Counted from the first letter of the stretch, positions 1 through 9,976 are shown. The stretch: 23,034 nt of DNA from an uncultured Porphyromonadaceae bacterium (GCA_900555165.1 USKE01000003.1:1-23034), one strand, 5' to 3'. A program made the numbers and translations. Notes: generated by a model not told the origin, from the letters alone.

Positions 1-58
1 CCACACCGGTAAGTGTCTCCAATGTACGGATGTTACGGCCCTCACGACCGATAATGCA
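1..58 (-). pseudogene. rny: Fragment of RNase Y KH domain (rny), broken at its 5' side
   Basis: Read on the minus strand, the first 58 bases encode CIIGREGRNIRTLETLTGV. The GREGRNIR core is the signature of the KH domain of RNase Y, the membrane-anchored endoribonuclease that starts mRNA decay. The match stops at about position 56. Upstream in the same frame come unrelated residues (TAKQSQ) and a TGA stop at 77-79, so the transmembrane, coiled-coil and first KH residues are absent. The rest of the gene, if present, lies left of the window. The break falls just before the ABC-F promoter. It may be a misassembly at a contig edge or a true remnant. The family identity is fairly sure; the cause of the break is not. 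Confidence 0.6.
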
Positions 59-67
59 TTGACTCTG

Positions 68-99
68 TTTGGCCGTTCACCCGAAAATCAGTAACTTTG
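68..99 (+). promoter_or_regulatory. Bacteroidetes-type promoter for the ABC-F/Dabb/purL operon
   Basis: TTTG at 68-71 and TAACTTTG at 92-99 are separated by exactly 20 bases. This matches the Bacteroidetes primary sigma consensus (-33 TTTG, -7 TAnnTTTG). Transcription would begin near 106, giving a leader of about 35 bases that holds a 9-base tandem duplication (agataagaa at 105-113 and 114-122). Confidence 0.75.
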
Positions 100-119
100 C
101 ACCCAGATAAGAAAGATAA

Positions 120-1760
<1,641 letters not shown>

Positions 1761-1789
1761 TATCCACACGACACAACCCTCATACGATT

Positions 1790-2074
1790 ATGGTAAAGCA
1801 TATAGTGACATTCAAGCTCAAGGGCACGCCCGAAGAGCGCCTGGCCGTAGCCCGCGATTTCCGCGACGCGCTGATGAAACTGCCCGCGACGATCGACTGC
1901 CTGCAGTCGATGGAAGTGGGTATCAACGAGAACCCCGCTGAAAGCTGGGATCTGGTGCTCACGGCCGTGGTGCTGACCATGGAGGATGTGGCCGTCTATG
2001 CCACACATCCGGCACATGTCGCCATCATAAAGAACCACAAGGACTCACGTGCCTGTGTGGATTATAATTTCTGA
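1790..2074 (+). CDS. Dabb (stress-responsive A/B barrel) domain protein
   Basis: This 94-residue cytoplasmic protein starts MVKHIVTFKLK and contains VGINENP and an ATHPAHVAI segment, the usual landmarks of the Dabb fold. Dabb proteins are small ferredoxin-like dimers. Some act as stress proteins and others as small cyclases, so the fold alone does not fix the role. The whole protein is one domain. It lies 29 bases after the ABC-F stop and 29 bases before the purL start, so it is probably co-transcribed from the promoter at 68-99. No catalytic site can be assigned. The fold call is confident; the function is open. Confidence 0.85.
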   Translation: MVKHIVTFKLKGTPEERLAVARDFRDALMKLPATIDCLQSMEVGINENPAESWDLVLTAVVLTMEDVAVYATHPAHVAIIKNHKDSRACVDYNF

Positions 2075-2103
2075 AAATCCATCACTTTCAATACAACATA
2101 CCC

Positions 2104-5100
2104 GTGATTGCTTTCTTTAAAAAAGGAACCAGTGAGTTCTATGCCGTCGAGGCCGACCACAAGCTCGACAAGCTCGAACTCGAAAAGCTCACATGGGCTT
2201 TCTCAGGTGCGAAACCCCTGAGCGCCACATCTGTCAAGGGCACATTCGTGGGCCCCCGCCGCGAGATGATAACCCCCTGGAGCACAAATGCCGTCGAGAT
2301 CACCCAGAACATGGGCCTTGAGGGAATAAGCCGCATCGAGACATTCACACGCGTGCCCGACGGCCAGGAACCCGTTTTCGACAAGATGCTCCAGCGTGTC
2401 TATGACGGTATCGGCCAGCGTGTCTTTGCCGTCGACCGCAAGCCCGAGCCCATAGTCCACATCAAAGACATACACGAGTATAACCTCAGCGAAGGGCTGG
2501 CCCTGTCGGCCGACGAGGAGGCTTATCTTACCTCGCTCGCAAAGAAACTCGGCCGCCCCCTGACCGACTCGGAGGTGTTCGGTTTCTCGCAGGTGAACTC
2601 TGAGCACTGCCGCCACAAGATTTTCAACGGCACGTTCATCATCGGCGGCGAGGAGAAACCTCAGTCGCTCTTCAAACTTATCAAACGCACATCGCAGGTC
2701 AACCCCAACTCGCTGGTGTCGGCCTACAAGGATAACGTGGCCTTTGTGGAAGGCCCGAAAGTCGACCAGTTCGCACCGGTCAACCCCGACCGACCCGACT
2801 ATTTCAAGGTAAAGGAACTTGACACGGTAATCTCGCTCAAAGCCGAGACACACAACTTCCCCACCACAGTGGAGCCGTTCAACGGCGCCGCCACAGGCAC
2901 CGGAGGTGAAATCCGCGACCGTCTCGGCGGCGGACGCGCCTCGCTCCCCATTGCCGGAACAGCCGTCTACATGACCTCATACCCGCGCCTCTCCGAGGCC
3001 CACAAATGGGAACTGATGATGAATCCGCGCGTATGGCTCTACCAGACCCCCGCCGAGATTCTGATCAAGGCCTCGAACGGCGCCTCTGACTTCGGTAATA
3101 AGTTCGGCCAGCCGCTGATCTGCGGCTCACTGCTCACGTTCGAACATGACGAGAACGGTCGCCTTTACGCCTACGACAAGGTCATCATGCTTGCCGGCGG
3201 TGTCGGCTATGCCGCCAAAGACCAGGCCATCAAGGGGCATCCCCAGGCCGGGCAGAAAGTGGTGGTGATGGGTGGCGACAACTATCGCATCGGCATGGGC
3301 GGCGGCGCAGTGTCGTCGGTCGAGACTGGCCAGTATGCAAACGCCATCGAGCTTAACGCCGTACAGCGTGCCAATCCCGAGATGCAGAAACGCGTCTCGA
3401 ACGTAATACGCGCCCTCGCCGAGGGTGAGGACAACCCCGTGGTGTCAATCCACGATCATGGTGCCGGCGGCCACCTCAATGCCCTTTCCGAGCTTGTTGA
3501 GGAGACTGGTGGCAAAATCGACCTCGACGCTCTCCCCGTCGGCGACAAAACCCTTTCTGCGAAAGAGATTGTCGGCAACGAGAGCCAGGAGCGCATGGGG
3601 CTGGTAATCAAGGCCGACGACATACCCTACGTGGAGCGTATCGCCCAGCGCGAGCGCGCCCCGATGTATGTGGTCGGCGAGACAACCGGCGACGACAAGT
3701 TTGTGTTCGAGGACAAGAACGGTGTCAAGCCCATCGACCTGGGCATGGCCGACATGTTCGGCAACTCGCCCAAGACCGTGATGCGCGACGAGACTGTGAA
3801 ACTGACTTACAAGGATGCCCCCTATGACCCGGCCCGTTGTCTCGAGAACCTGACTTCGGTGCTCGCGCTTGAGGCCGTGGCCTGCAAGGACTGGCTCACA
3901 AACAAGGTGGACCGTTCAGTGACTGGCCGTGTGGCACGTCAGCAGTGCCAGGGTGAGATTCAGCTCCCTCTAAGCGACTGTGGCGTGGTAGCCCTTGACT
4001 ATACCGGCCGCCACCTCTATCGGCCATGCCCCGCAGGCCGCTCTCGCCGACTCGGCGAAAGGTTCCGTGCTCGCTATCGCCGAGGCTCTTACAAATATCG
4101 TGGGCGCGCCGCTCACCGACGGCCTGAAGGGTGTGTCGCTCAGCGCAAACTGGATGTGGCCCTGCAAGAATCCCGGCGAGGATGCCGCGCTGTATGCCGC
4201 CGTGCAGTCGTGCAGTGACTTCGCCTGCGCCCTGGGCATAAACATCCCCACCGGCAAGGACTCGCTGTCGATGACACAGAAATATGGCACCGACAAAGTC
4301 TTCGCTCCCGGCACGGTGATTATTTCGGCCGGCGCGCAGACCGACGACGTGCGCAAGACAGTGTCGCCCGTCCTGCAGAACCGCAAGAACTCCGAGCTCT
4401 ATTATATCGACTTCTCTGCCGACGCCCTCCGTCTGGGCGGGTCGGCTTTCTTCCAGGCACTGAACCATGTGGGCGGCGATGTTCCCACGGTCAAGGATGC
4501 CGGATACTTCAAATCGGTGTTCAACGCCGTGCAGACCCTTGTGAAGACCAACCGCGTGCTTGCCATGCACGATGTGTCGGCCGGTGGTCTGGTCACCGCT
4601 CTGCTTGAGATGGTGTTCGCCAATACAAACGGCGGTCTTTCAATTACCTCCGAGGGCTTTGTGGCAAACGGCGAGATCGATGCCGCCAAGATCTGGTTCG
4701 CCGAGAACCCCGCAGTGGTGATTCAGGTAGAAGACAGCAAGCGTCCGGCAGTTGAGAAGATTCTCGAGACAGCCGGCGCCCGTTTCTGGATTCTCGGCCG
4801 TCCGTCGGCAGAGCGCACACTCCTGCTTGAGCATCAGGGCTCCGAGCATCTTGTGGGCATTGACCACTGCCGTGACGTATGGTTCCACACCTCATATCTG
4901 TTCGACGCAATCCAGTCGGGCAACGAGTGTGCCACCGAGCGTTTCGAGAACTACAAGCGTCAGCCCCTGCGCTACGCTATCCCCGCGTCATGGAACGGCA
5001 AGCTCGCCGACCGCGGCCTGAAACTGCGCCGCGACAATACATCGGGCGTCCGCGCCGCCATCATCCGCGAGAAGGGTGTGAACGGCGACCGTGAGATGGC

Positions 5101-5809
5101 CTATTCGCTCTATCTGGCCGGGTTCGACGTGAAAGATGTGCACATGACCGACCTCATGTCGGGGCGCGAGACACTTGACGACGTGAACATGATTGTGTTC
5201 TGCGGCGGTTTCTCAAATTCCGACGTTCTCGGTTCGGCCAAGGGGTGGGCCTCGGGTTTCCGCTGGAACGAAACCGCCCGCGAGACACTGAAACGTTTCT
5301 ATGCCCGCGAAGATACCCTTTCGCTCGGCATCTGCAACGGCTGTCAGCTTATGGTTGAGCTGGGCCTGCTCTCGCCCGAGGGAGCACCCGACAATGCCCG
5401 TCCGCACATGGAGCACAACATCTCGCACAAATTCGAGTCGCAGTTCGTGGGTCTCACCATCCCGGCAAACAACTCGGTAATGCTGAAGTCGCTCGCCGGC
5501 ATGAAACTCGGCATCTGGGTGGCTCACGGCGAGGGCCGTTTCATGCTCCCCGGCAAGATGGCGAACTACAACATCGTGGCCAAGTATAACTACGCGGCAT
5601 ATCCCGCCAACCCCAACGGTTCGCGTTATGCCACGGCGGCTATCGCCTCGGCTGACGGACGTCATCTGGCCATGATGCCCCACCTGGAGCGCGCCATCTT
5701 CCCCTGGCAGTGCGCATATTATCCCGCCGCCCGCAAGGCCGACGAGGTAACCCCCTGGATCGAGGCCTTCGTCAACGCCCGCGAGTGGATCGAGAAGAAC
5801 GCGAAGTAA
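2104..5809 (+). pseudogene. purL: Phosphoribosylformylglycinamidine synthase PurL, frameshifted near 4008
   Basis: PurL converts FGAR, glutamine and ATP to FGAM in purine synthesis. The large single-chain form, about 1,235 residues here, is expected. The GTG start at 2104 gives VIAFFKKG, which aligns with the family N-terminus. The first reading frame matches PurL up to VVALDYTG (about 4008) and then becomes arginine-rich nonsense ending at 4218. The true sequence resumes one frame over with AATSIGHAPQAAL and runs to 5809. Relatives read G-E-(A/K)-G-I-A-T-S here, so about 11 bases appear to be missing. The C-terminal glutamine amidotransferase domain keeps the nucleophile Cys (LGICNGCQ, codon 5333-5335). 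The His-Pro-Glu motif reads HLE at 5681-5689. No slippery sequence is visible, and the TTG at 3995 is not a convincing new start. Either an assembly error or a recent lesion fits. Confidence 0.92.
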
Positions 5810-5826
5810 CCGCCACCGGCCACCCG

Positions 5827-6001
5827 CCCCCACATACGTAACATCCGCCACATAAGTTACATAAGTTACATCCCCACCGCACAAAACAAACCGGCACATT
5901 CCGAAAGGGAATGTGCCGGTTTGTTTTGTGCGCTAACGCTGCAGATAATGTAACTGATGTAACTTATGTGGCGTATGTAACTTATGTTACTTATGTGAAT
6001 C
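5827..6001. repeat. Nested inverted repeat: 9-bp unit arrays flanking a perfect hairpin
   Basis: The right arm (5948-6001) consists of six 9-base units: ATGTAACTG, ATGTAACTT, ATGTGGCGT, ATGTAACTT, ATGTTACTT, ATGTGAATC. The left arm (5827-5871), read on the minus strand outward from the centre, consists of five: ATGTAACTT twice, ATGTGGCGG, ATGTTACGT, ATGTGGGGG. The two arms share unit order and the variant ATGTGGCGK unit, so they are inverted copies. Between them lies the 25-bp hairpin. The right array runs into the stop codon of the FadL-type gene (6000-6002). No family is recognised. Confidence 0.85.
5878..5932. terminator. Perfect 25-bp hairpin, likely bidirectional terminator
   Basis: Bases 5878-5902 pair without mismatch with 5908-5932 around the loop GAAAG. 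It lies 68 bases past the purL stop and 68 bases past the stop of the convergent FadL-type gene, so it can serve both. The arm distal to the loop is U-rich (TTTGTTTTGTG) on either strand because the stem is palindromic. There is no separate T-tract after the stem, so termination efficiency is uncertain. Confidence 0.7.
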
Positions 6002-7658
6002 AGAACTTGTATCCGACGGTGAAGACGAGATTGGAGTTGTTGTCGGTGACCTTTACCTGGGGGCCGTCGGTCCAATATCCGTCGTATTCGGTGAAAGAAG
6101 TGAATGCGTGGTACTCAGACGAGCGGTGACGCAGCACGTAAGCCGCATCGACATAGAACCCTTTGTAACGGTAGCCGATACCGACCGAGTAGTTCTGTAT
6201 CGAGTTGTCGAACGTATAGGCCACGTTGGTGCCCGATGTGTAAACCTCAACGTCGTTGTCGCGCACTTCGGGTTTCACCTGAGTGCCGGTATAAGAATAT
6301 CCGGCGCGCACGCTGAACTGGGGGGTGACACGGAACTCGGCGCCGATACGGAATGTGCTTGATGCCTTGAAGTAATCCTTGATGTCCTGGTTGAAGTAAT
6401 CATATTCGGCACCGTAGTCATCCTTGGTCTTCATGTCGCCGTAAGCGTCATATTCATAGTCGGCGCTGATTATGGCGCGGCCGCCGATCACACCTGCCAG
6501 ACCGAACATCAGTTTCCACGGCGAGTGCAGGTTCCAGTCATATACGGCCAGGTCGGTCTCCTCGTCACCTTTGACTCCTGACGAATACTGAAACGAAGTA
6601 GCGGCGTCATAGCTTGTGGTGAGCGACCAGTATGTGGGGGTATGCACCGCCACACCGAAACGCAGTTCGTTTATCGGTTTCAGTATCACGCCGAACTTGG
6701 CGTTGACACCCGAGCCAGAAATATGCTTGCGGTTATAGAGGTCGAAACCGCCGTTGCCCTCAACGATGCCCATTGATGCATTGGCAGGAACATTGGCGTG
6801 GTCAAGCGATTCGCCATACCAGGCGTTCTGGGTGAACGACAGGTCAGTGATGCCCAGGGCGGCGCCCCAGTAGAATACGTTCGACACGCTGCCGCCGAGG
6901 TTGATGGAGTATTCGTCGATGTAGCCGCGCTCGTCGACATTCATGCCGGCCGTGCCCGTGGTGGGCCTGATCTGCGGATTGGCATCGACGGGATACTGCC
7001 ACAGTCCGTTGTACATGTCGGTCTCGAACATCTGGCCGGTCTTGTCGTCATACCCGGTTACCGGCGTGATCATGCCCGAGTTGTATGCCAGCACCGACAG
7101 CCACGACGGGGCGTCGGGAGCGTTGTTCTGGTACGGGTTGAATTTGGTGTCGTCGTTGAACTTGAGATCCTCGGGGTTGACACCGTCGGTAAACGAGGTG
7201 ATATAGTTGCTCAGCGATGTGTTGAGCTGCATCCCCGATGCGCGGTATCTTCTGTGGAACGATGCCTGGCGGTTGTAGGATACGCCCCATGACAGGGTAG
7301 AGCCCGAAGTGCCGCCGAAGTTGAATGTGCCTACATAGCCGAAATTGTTGACATCGACATGTGTCTGGCTCATCGATGTGCCCCCGGTGACACCGGGGCC
7401 CGAGGTCTTGGAGTTCATCATGTTCACGTCAAACGTGAAACCGATATCCGAGCCGCGGTAGACACCGATGCCGGCAGGGTTCTGCGTCAGGGTCGACAGG
7501 TCGCCGCCGAGTGCCGTGAACGCGCCGCCCATCGACATGAACCTGGCGGTTCCCCTCAGCTCCTGTGGAGCGAGGTTATATGCGTCGATGGCGCTTTGTG
7601 CCATCATGGCCGCAGGCATCAGAGCCAGTGCGGCGCCTATATACAGTTTTTTGGCCAT
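6000..7658 (-). CDS. FadL/OmpP1-type outer-membrane beta-barrel protein
   Basis: This 552-residue protein begins with a signal peptide (MAKKLYIGAALALMPAAMMA, cut before QSAI). The N-terminal region has GTARFMSMGGAFTALGGDLSTLTQNPAGIGVYRG, the recognisable start of OmpP1/FadL/TodX-type transporters, whose barrels carry hydrophobic compounds across the outer membrane. Many aromatic-alternating strands follow. The protein ends in a terminal phenylalanine strand (LVFTVGYKF), as barrels inserted by BamA do. An in-frame ATG at 7700 would add a hydrophobic 14-residue extension ahead of the signal; I prefer 7658 because a normal signal peptide begins there. It is the second gene of a minus-strand pair, 57 bases after the Trp-rich secreted protein. 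The substrate is unknown. Confidence 0.88.
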   Translation of the reverse strand: MAKKLYIGAALALMPAAMMAQSAIDAYNLAPQELRGTARFMSMGGAFTALGGDLSTLTQNPAGIGVYRGSDIGFTFDVNMMNSKTSGPGVTGGTSMSQTHVDVNNFGYVGTFNFGGTSGSTLSWGVSYNRQASFHRRYRASGMQLNTSLSNYITSFTDGVNPEDLKFNDDTKFNPYQNNAPDAPSWLSVLAYNSGMITPVTGYDDKTGQMFETDMYNGLWQYPVDANPQIRPTTGTAGMNVDERGYIDEYSINLGGSVSNVFYWGAALGITDLSFTQNAWYGESLDHANVPANASMGIVEGNGGFDLYNRKHISGSGVNAKFGVILKPINELRFGVAVHTPTYWSLTTSYDAATSFQYSSGVKGDEETDLAVYDWNLHSPWKLMFGLAGVIGGRAIISADYEYDAYGDMKTKDDYGAEYDYFNQDIKDYFKASSTFRIGAEFRVTPQFSVRAGYSYTGTQVKPEVRDNDVEVYTSGTNVAYTFDNSIQNYSVGIGYRYKGFYVDAAYVLRHRSSEYHAFTSFTEYDGYWTDGPQVKVTDNNSNLVFTVGYKF

Positions 7659-7715
7659 AGTCTTGGTTGAAAGTAGATAGATCAGAAGAAGATGGATCAA
7701 TTGCCGTCAGGCATG

Positions 7716-8966
7716 TCAGCGACCTCTGTGACCGCCACCGCCCGAATAGCCGCCGCCTCTTGACGAGCCGCCCGAGAAACCGCCGCCACTGCCGCGCGAT
7801 GAACCGCCGGTCGAGAATCCTCCGCTGCGTCCGCGGTTGTATGAGCCGGTTGAATGGTTGCTGTTATAGCGGTTGGAGTTGTTATTGTTGTTGTACGACG
7901 GTGTGCGGCTCGGAGTCGCGGGCTGACGGTTGTACCCTTCGCGTCCGCGCTGATATGAGCCGTTGACAGACCCCGCGGTGGTGGGACGTCCGACGGGCGA
8001 CTGATACCCCGGGCGCGATGTGTGGGTGCCGGTGGCCGCACCTGTCGAGGGACGGCGTCCGTTTGAGTTGGCTATGGTGTTGCGTCCGCGGTAGCCGGGA
8101 CGTCCGGCGTTGGCGGCATTGCCGTAATAGCTGTTGCCTGCGCCGGGACGGTTGGGTCGTGTGGCGCCTGTGGGATTGTTGTAATAGCGGGGTGCCCAGG
8201 CCCACGACGGGCCGCTCCATCCCCAGCCGCCGGGATAACCCCAGCCCCATGCTCCGGGATAGCCCCATCCCCACGACGGGCCCCAGGCCCATGACCAGCC
8301 GGGCGACGACCAGCCGAATGACCAGTACCAGGGATCGTACCACGACGAGTAGTACCACGGATTGCCGTACCAGCCCCATGGACGGTACCATGAAGAGTAG
8401 CCGTACCAGGGCCATCCGGTACTCACATTTATTGTGAGCGATGTGTCGGGCTGACCGGCGGCAGCGGCATATCCTTCGTTGTATCCGTTATTGTATGCAT
8501 CGGCATACTGGTCATCATCCTGATATGCCTCCTGGGCCACTTCCGAGCCGTGGAAACGCGCCAGGTTCCTGGTGTTGGCCATATTGCCGGCGGCAAGCGC
8601 CTCGAACTGTTCGAGCGTTATGGAATCGCCCTGGGCTTTGTCGGTTGCCGGCGCGTGACGATTGTATTCGTCAACGTCGCGAGTCGAACCGGCAACGGGC
8701 ACATAGCTGTCGGCGCTCTGGAAATCGCCTACATTGTCCCAGGGCACATAACCCGCACCGTCATAATAATACTGGCCCGAAACGGCAGGGCGCGTCGACT
8801 GCGTCTGCGTCTTCCGCGGAGTCTGCTGTTTCTGCTCTTTTTTCGCTTTGGCGGGGTCGTAGTAGATATCATCATCATAATACGACTGCGCCATCACTGC
8901 CCCCGTGCCGACCATGGCGGCAAGAGACAGGGCTGTAAGTCGTTGTGTAAGTCTGAGATGTTTCAT
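7716..8966 (-). CDS. Secreted low-complexity Trp/Tyr/Gly-rich protein of unknown function
   Basis: I do not recognise a named family. The 416-residue product has a signal peptide (cleavage likely after GTGAVMA, before QSYYDDD). It then has an acidic, Tyr-rich N-terminal part with a YYYDGAGYVPWDNVGDF segment, an alpha-helical-looking middle, and a DAYNNGYNEGYAAA stretch. Next comes an extraordinary run with 21 tryptophans in about 77 residues, built from WGWGYPG-like and SSWY(R/D)PW units. The last 150 residues are Gly/Ser/Asn/Arg-rich and probably disordered, ending GGGGHRGR. There is no C-terminal sorting domain and no lipobox. It is promoter-proximal to the FadL-type gene, so an outer-membrane or surface role is plausible but inferred. 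Confidence 0.85.
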   Translation of the reverse strand: MKHLRLTQRLTALSLAAMVGTGAVMAQSYYDDDIYYDPAKAKKEQKQQTPRKTQTQSTRPAVSGQYYYDGAGYVPWDNVGDFQSADSYVPVAGSTRDVDEYNRHAPATDKAQGDSITLEQFEALAAGNMANTRNLARFHGSEVAQEAYQDDDQYADAYNNGYNEGYAAAAGQPDTSLTINVSTGWPWYGYSSWYRPWGWYGNPWYYSSWYDPWYWSFGWSSPGWSWAWGPSWGWGYPGAWGWGYPGGWGWSGPSWAWAPRYYNNPTGATRPNRPGAGNSYYGNAANAGRPGYRGRNTIANSNGRRPSTGAATGTHTSRPGYQSPVGRPTTAGSVNGSYQRGREGYNRQPATPSRTPSYNNNNNSNRYNSNHSTGSYNRGRSGGFSTGGSSRGSGGGFSGGSSRGGGYSGGGGHRGR

Positions 8967-9021
8967 ATTGCTTAGACCATCGGGGGCGCCAAACGTTTAA
9001 CGCCCTTTATGGCTGTGTGCA

Positions 9022-9029
9022 CAAAAATA
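9022..9029 (-). promoter_or_regulatory. Possible -7 box for the Trp-rich/FadL-type operon
   Basis: Read on the minus strand this is TATTTTTG, a full match to TAnnTTTG, about 56 bases upstream of the start at 8966. The -33 region at the usual distance is only a weak match (TGAG), so this is a tentative assignment. Confidence 0.35.
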
Positions 9030-9165
9030 ACAAATATCCCTGACAGTTTGCTCATTTTTCGTCTCTTTAACAATATTTATTAGCAATAGGAATGATTGAA
9101 ACATAACCGGAGGTCATAAGTCTGGAATCAAAAGATTTCGGATAGGATGTCCGGCATACAAGAAA

Positions 9166-9204
9166 ACTGTGCCGGAAAACGCATCAGACGTTTCCCGGCA
9201 CAGT
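9166..9204 (-). terminator. Rho-independent terminator of the HdeD-type gene
   Basis: A 16-base arm (9166-9181) pairs with 9189-9204 with one mismatch around a 7-base loop. On the minus strand the hairpin is followed by TTTTCTT. It lies 48 bases past the stop at 9252, so it closes that gene's transcript before the upstream region of the next minus-strand operon. Confidence 0.72.
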
Positions 9205-9251
9205 CAGTATCTATGTGTTTTCAGTTGTCAGTCGGTTTTGCGGCAAGGGGG

Positions 9252-9818
9252 TTATTCCTCCTCGATGACAGAGGCACCCGGTTTCATGTCGTATGAGGTC
9301 ATGGCGATGGTGAAACCCCAGTAGATGAACGACAGGGCGGTCAGGAACGATACCATCCATTCGTTCTGCCAGTACGATGCCTCAAGGAAGAAGAAACCGA
9401 TGATCATCAGGAAGATGCCGTTGAGCAGGTAGAGCCACCAGTAGCGGTTGCGGCGCGTCGACACCGAGGCGATGATTGAGGCGATGCCCCAGAAGATGAA
9501 CACGATGGCGAGGAAGTAGGGGAACACGATCTCAGAGAGCAGCACGGATCTTACGAGGCAGAAACCTACGAACAGGTCAATCACGCCTCCGGCAATCCAC
9601 CATCCCCATCCTCGTGGTCTGTTTATGCCGGCTGCGGCGCAAAGCTGTACGATGCCGACCAGTACCAGCAGCCAGCCGAAAATCTGTGAGGCAACGGCAA
9701 AACCGATTACCGGCCAGAACCAGTAGCAGAATCCGCCGATTACAAAGAGTATCCCCACGACGAGCAGTACCCACCAGTAACGGGACTGACCCCAGAAGTT
9801 TAACGATAGAGCTTTCAT
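9252..9818 (-). CDS. HdeD family (DUF308) integral membrane protein
   Basis: This 188-residue inner-membrane protein has six hydrophobic segments arranged as three repeated pairs (about residues 14-36, 40-63, 70-90, 96-118, 125-146 and 152-172). That is the architecture of HdeD/DUF308 proteins. The family is named after E. coli HdeD, linked to acid resistance at high cell density; the molecular activity is not established. The N-terminus (MKALSLNFWGQSRYWWVLLVVGI) is a short cytosolic tail leading straight into the first helix, and the C-terminus ends in acidic EEE. It is a single-gene unit with its own terminator at 9166-9204, divergent from mutS2. The family call is confident; an acid-stress role is only inferred. 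Confidence 0.87.
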   Translation of the reverse strand: MKALSLNFWGQSRYWWVLLVVGILFVIGGFCYWFWPVIGFAVASQIFGWLLVLVGIVQLCAAAGINRPRGWGWWIAGGVIDLFVGFCLVRSVLLSEIVFPYFLAIVFIFWGIASIIASVSTRRNRYWWLYLLNGIFLMIIGFFFLEASYWQNEWMVSFLTALSFIYWGFTIAMTSYDMKPGASVIEEE

Positions 9819-9930
9819 GACTTATGTATTTAATAGTTGATTTTACGTGTCGTTTTCATATCCGGCGTCAATGCCTTACAGCCTTTACCGTCGGTTTGAT
9901 ATTATAACACGCCGTTTATAAAAATAGTTG

Positions 9931-9948
9931 CAAAAATTTAAATTTTTG
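9931..9948. repeat. Perfect 18-bp AT-only-core palindrome overlapping the mutS2 -33 box
   Basis: CAAAAATTTAAATTTTTG is identical to its reverse complement. Its last four bases are the -33 TTTG of the mutS2 promoter. It lies in the divergent region between the HdeD-type gene and mutS2. It could be an operator or simply a curved AT-rich upstream element. I found no good minus-strand -7 partner for the mirrored TTTG. Confidence 0.5.
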
Positions 9949-9976
9949 GTTATAGCGTGAAAAATCGGTAAATTTG
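9945..9976 (+). promoter_or_regulatory. Bacteroidetes-type promoter for mutS2 (and feoAB)
   Basis: TTTG at 9945-9948 and TAAATTTG at 9969-9976 are separated by 20 bases, a full consensus match. Transcription would begin near 9983, leaving a leader of about 60 bases before the mutS2 start at 10044. Confidence 0.75.

Noticed and set aside
3995..5809. The second purL half as a separate gene starting with TTG at 3995
   Set aside because: The frame opens in the middle of a conserved block, at a poor start and with no promoter, and four conserved residues are missing at the junction. A broken single gene fits better than a split PurL.
5213..5899. Open frame from the hairpin reading Met-Cys-Arg-Phe and repeated Val-Thr-Tyr, continuing antisense to purL; a mirror frame starts at 5911
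   Set aside because: Both arise because the hairpin is palindromic and 9 is a multiple of 3. Beyond the repeat they run antisense through purL or through the FadL-type gene, with no coding character.
5827..6001. CRISPR-like array
   Set aside because: The units are 9 bases with no spacers, are inverted around a hairpin, and there are no cas genes.
7659..7700. An upstream ATG extending the FadL-type protein by 14 residues
   Set aside because: It would place a second hydrophobic stretch ahead of a complete signal peptide that begins normally at 7658.
8984..9005. GGGCG/CGCCC stem in the leader of the Trp-rich protein gene
   Set aside because: A 5-bp stem with a 12-base loop is too weak to call a riboswitch or attenuator.
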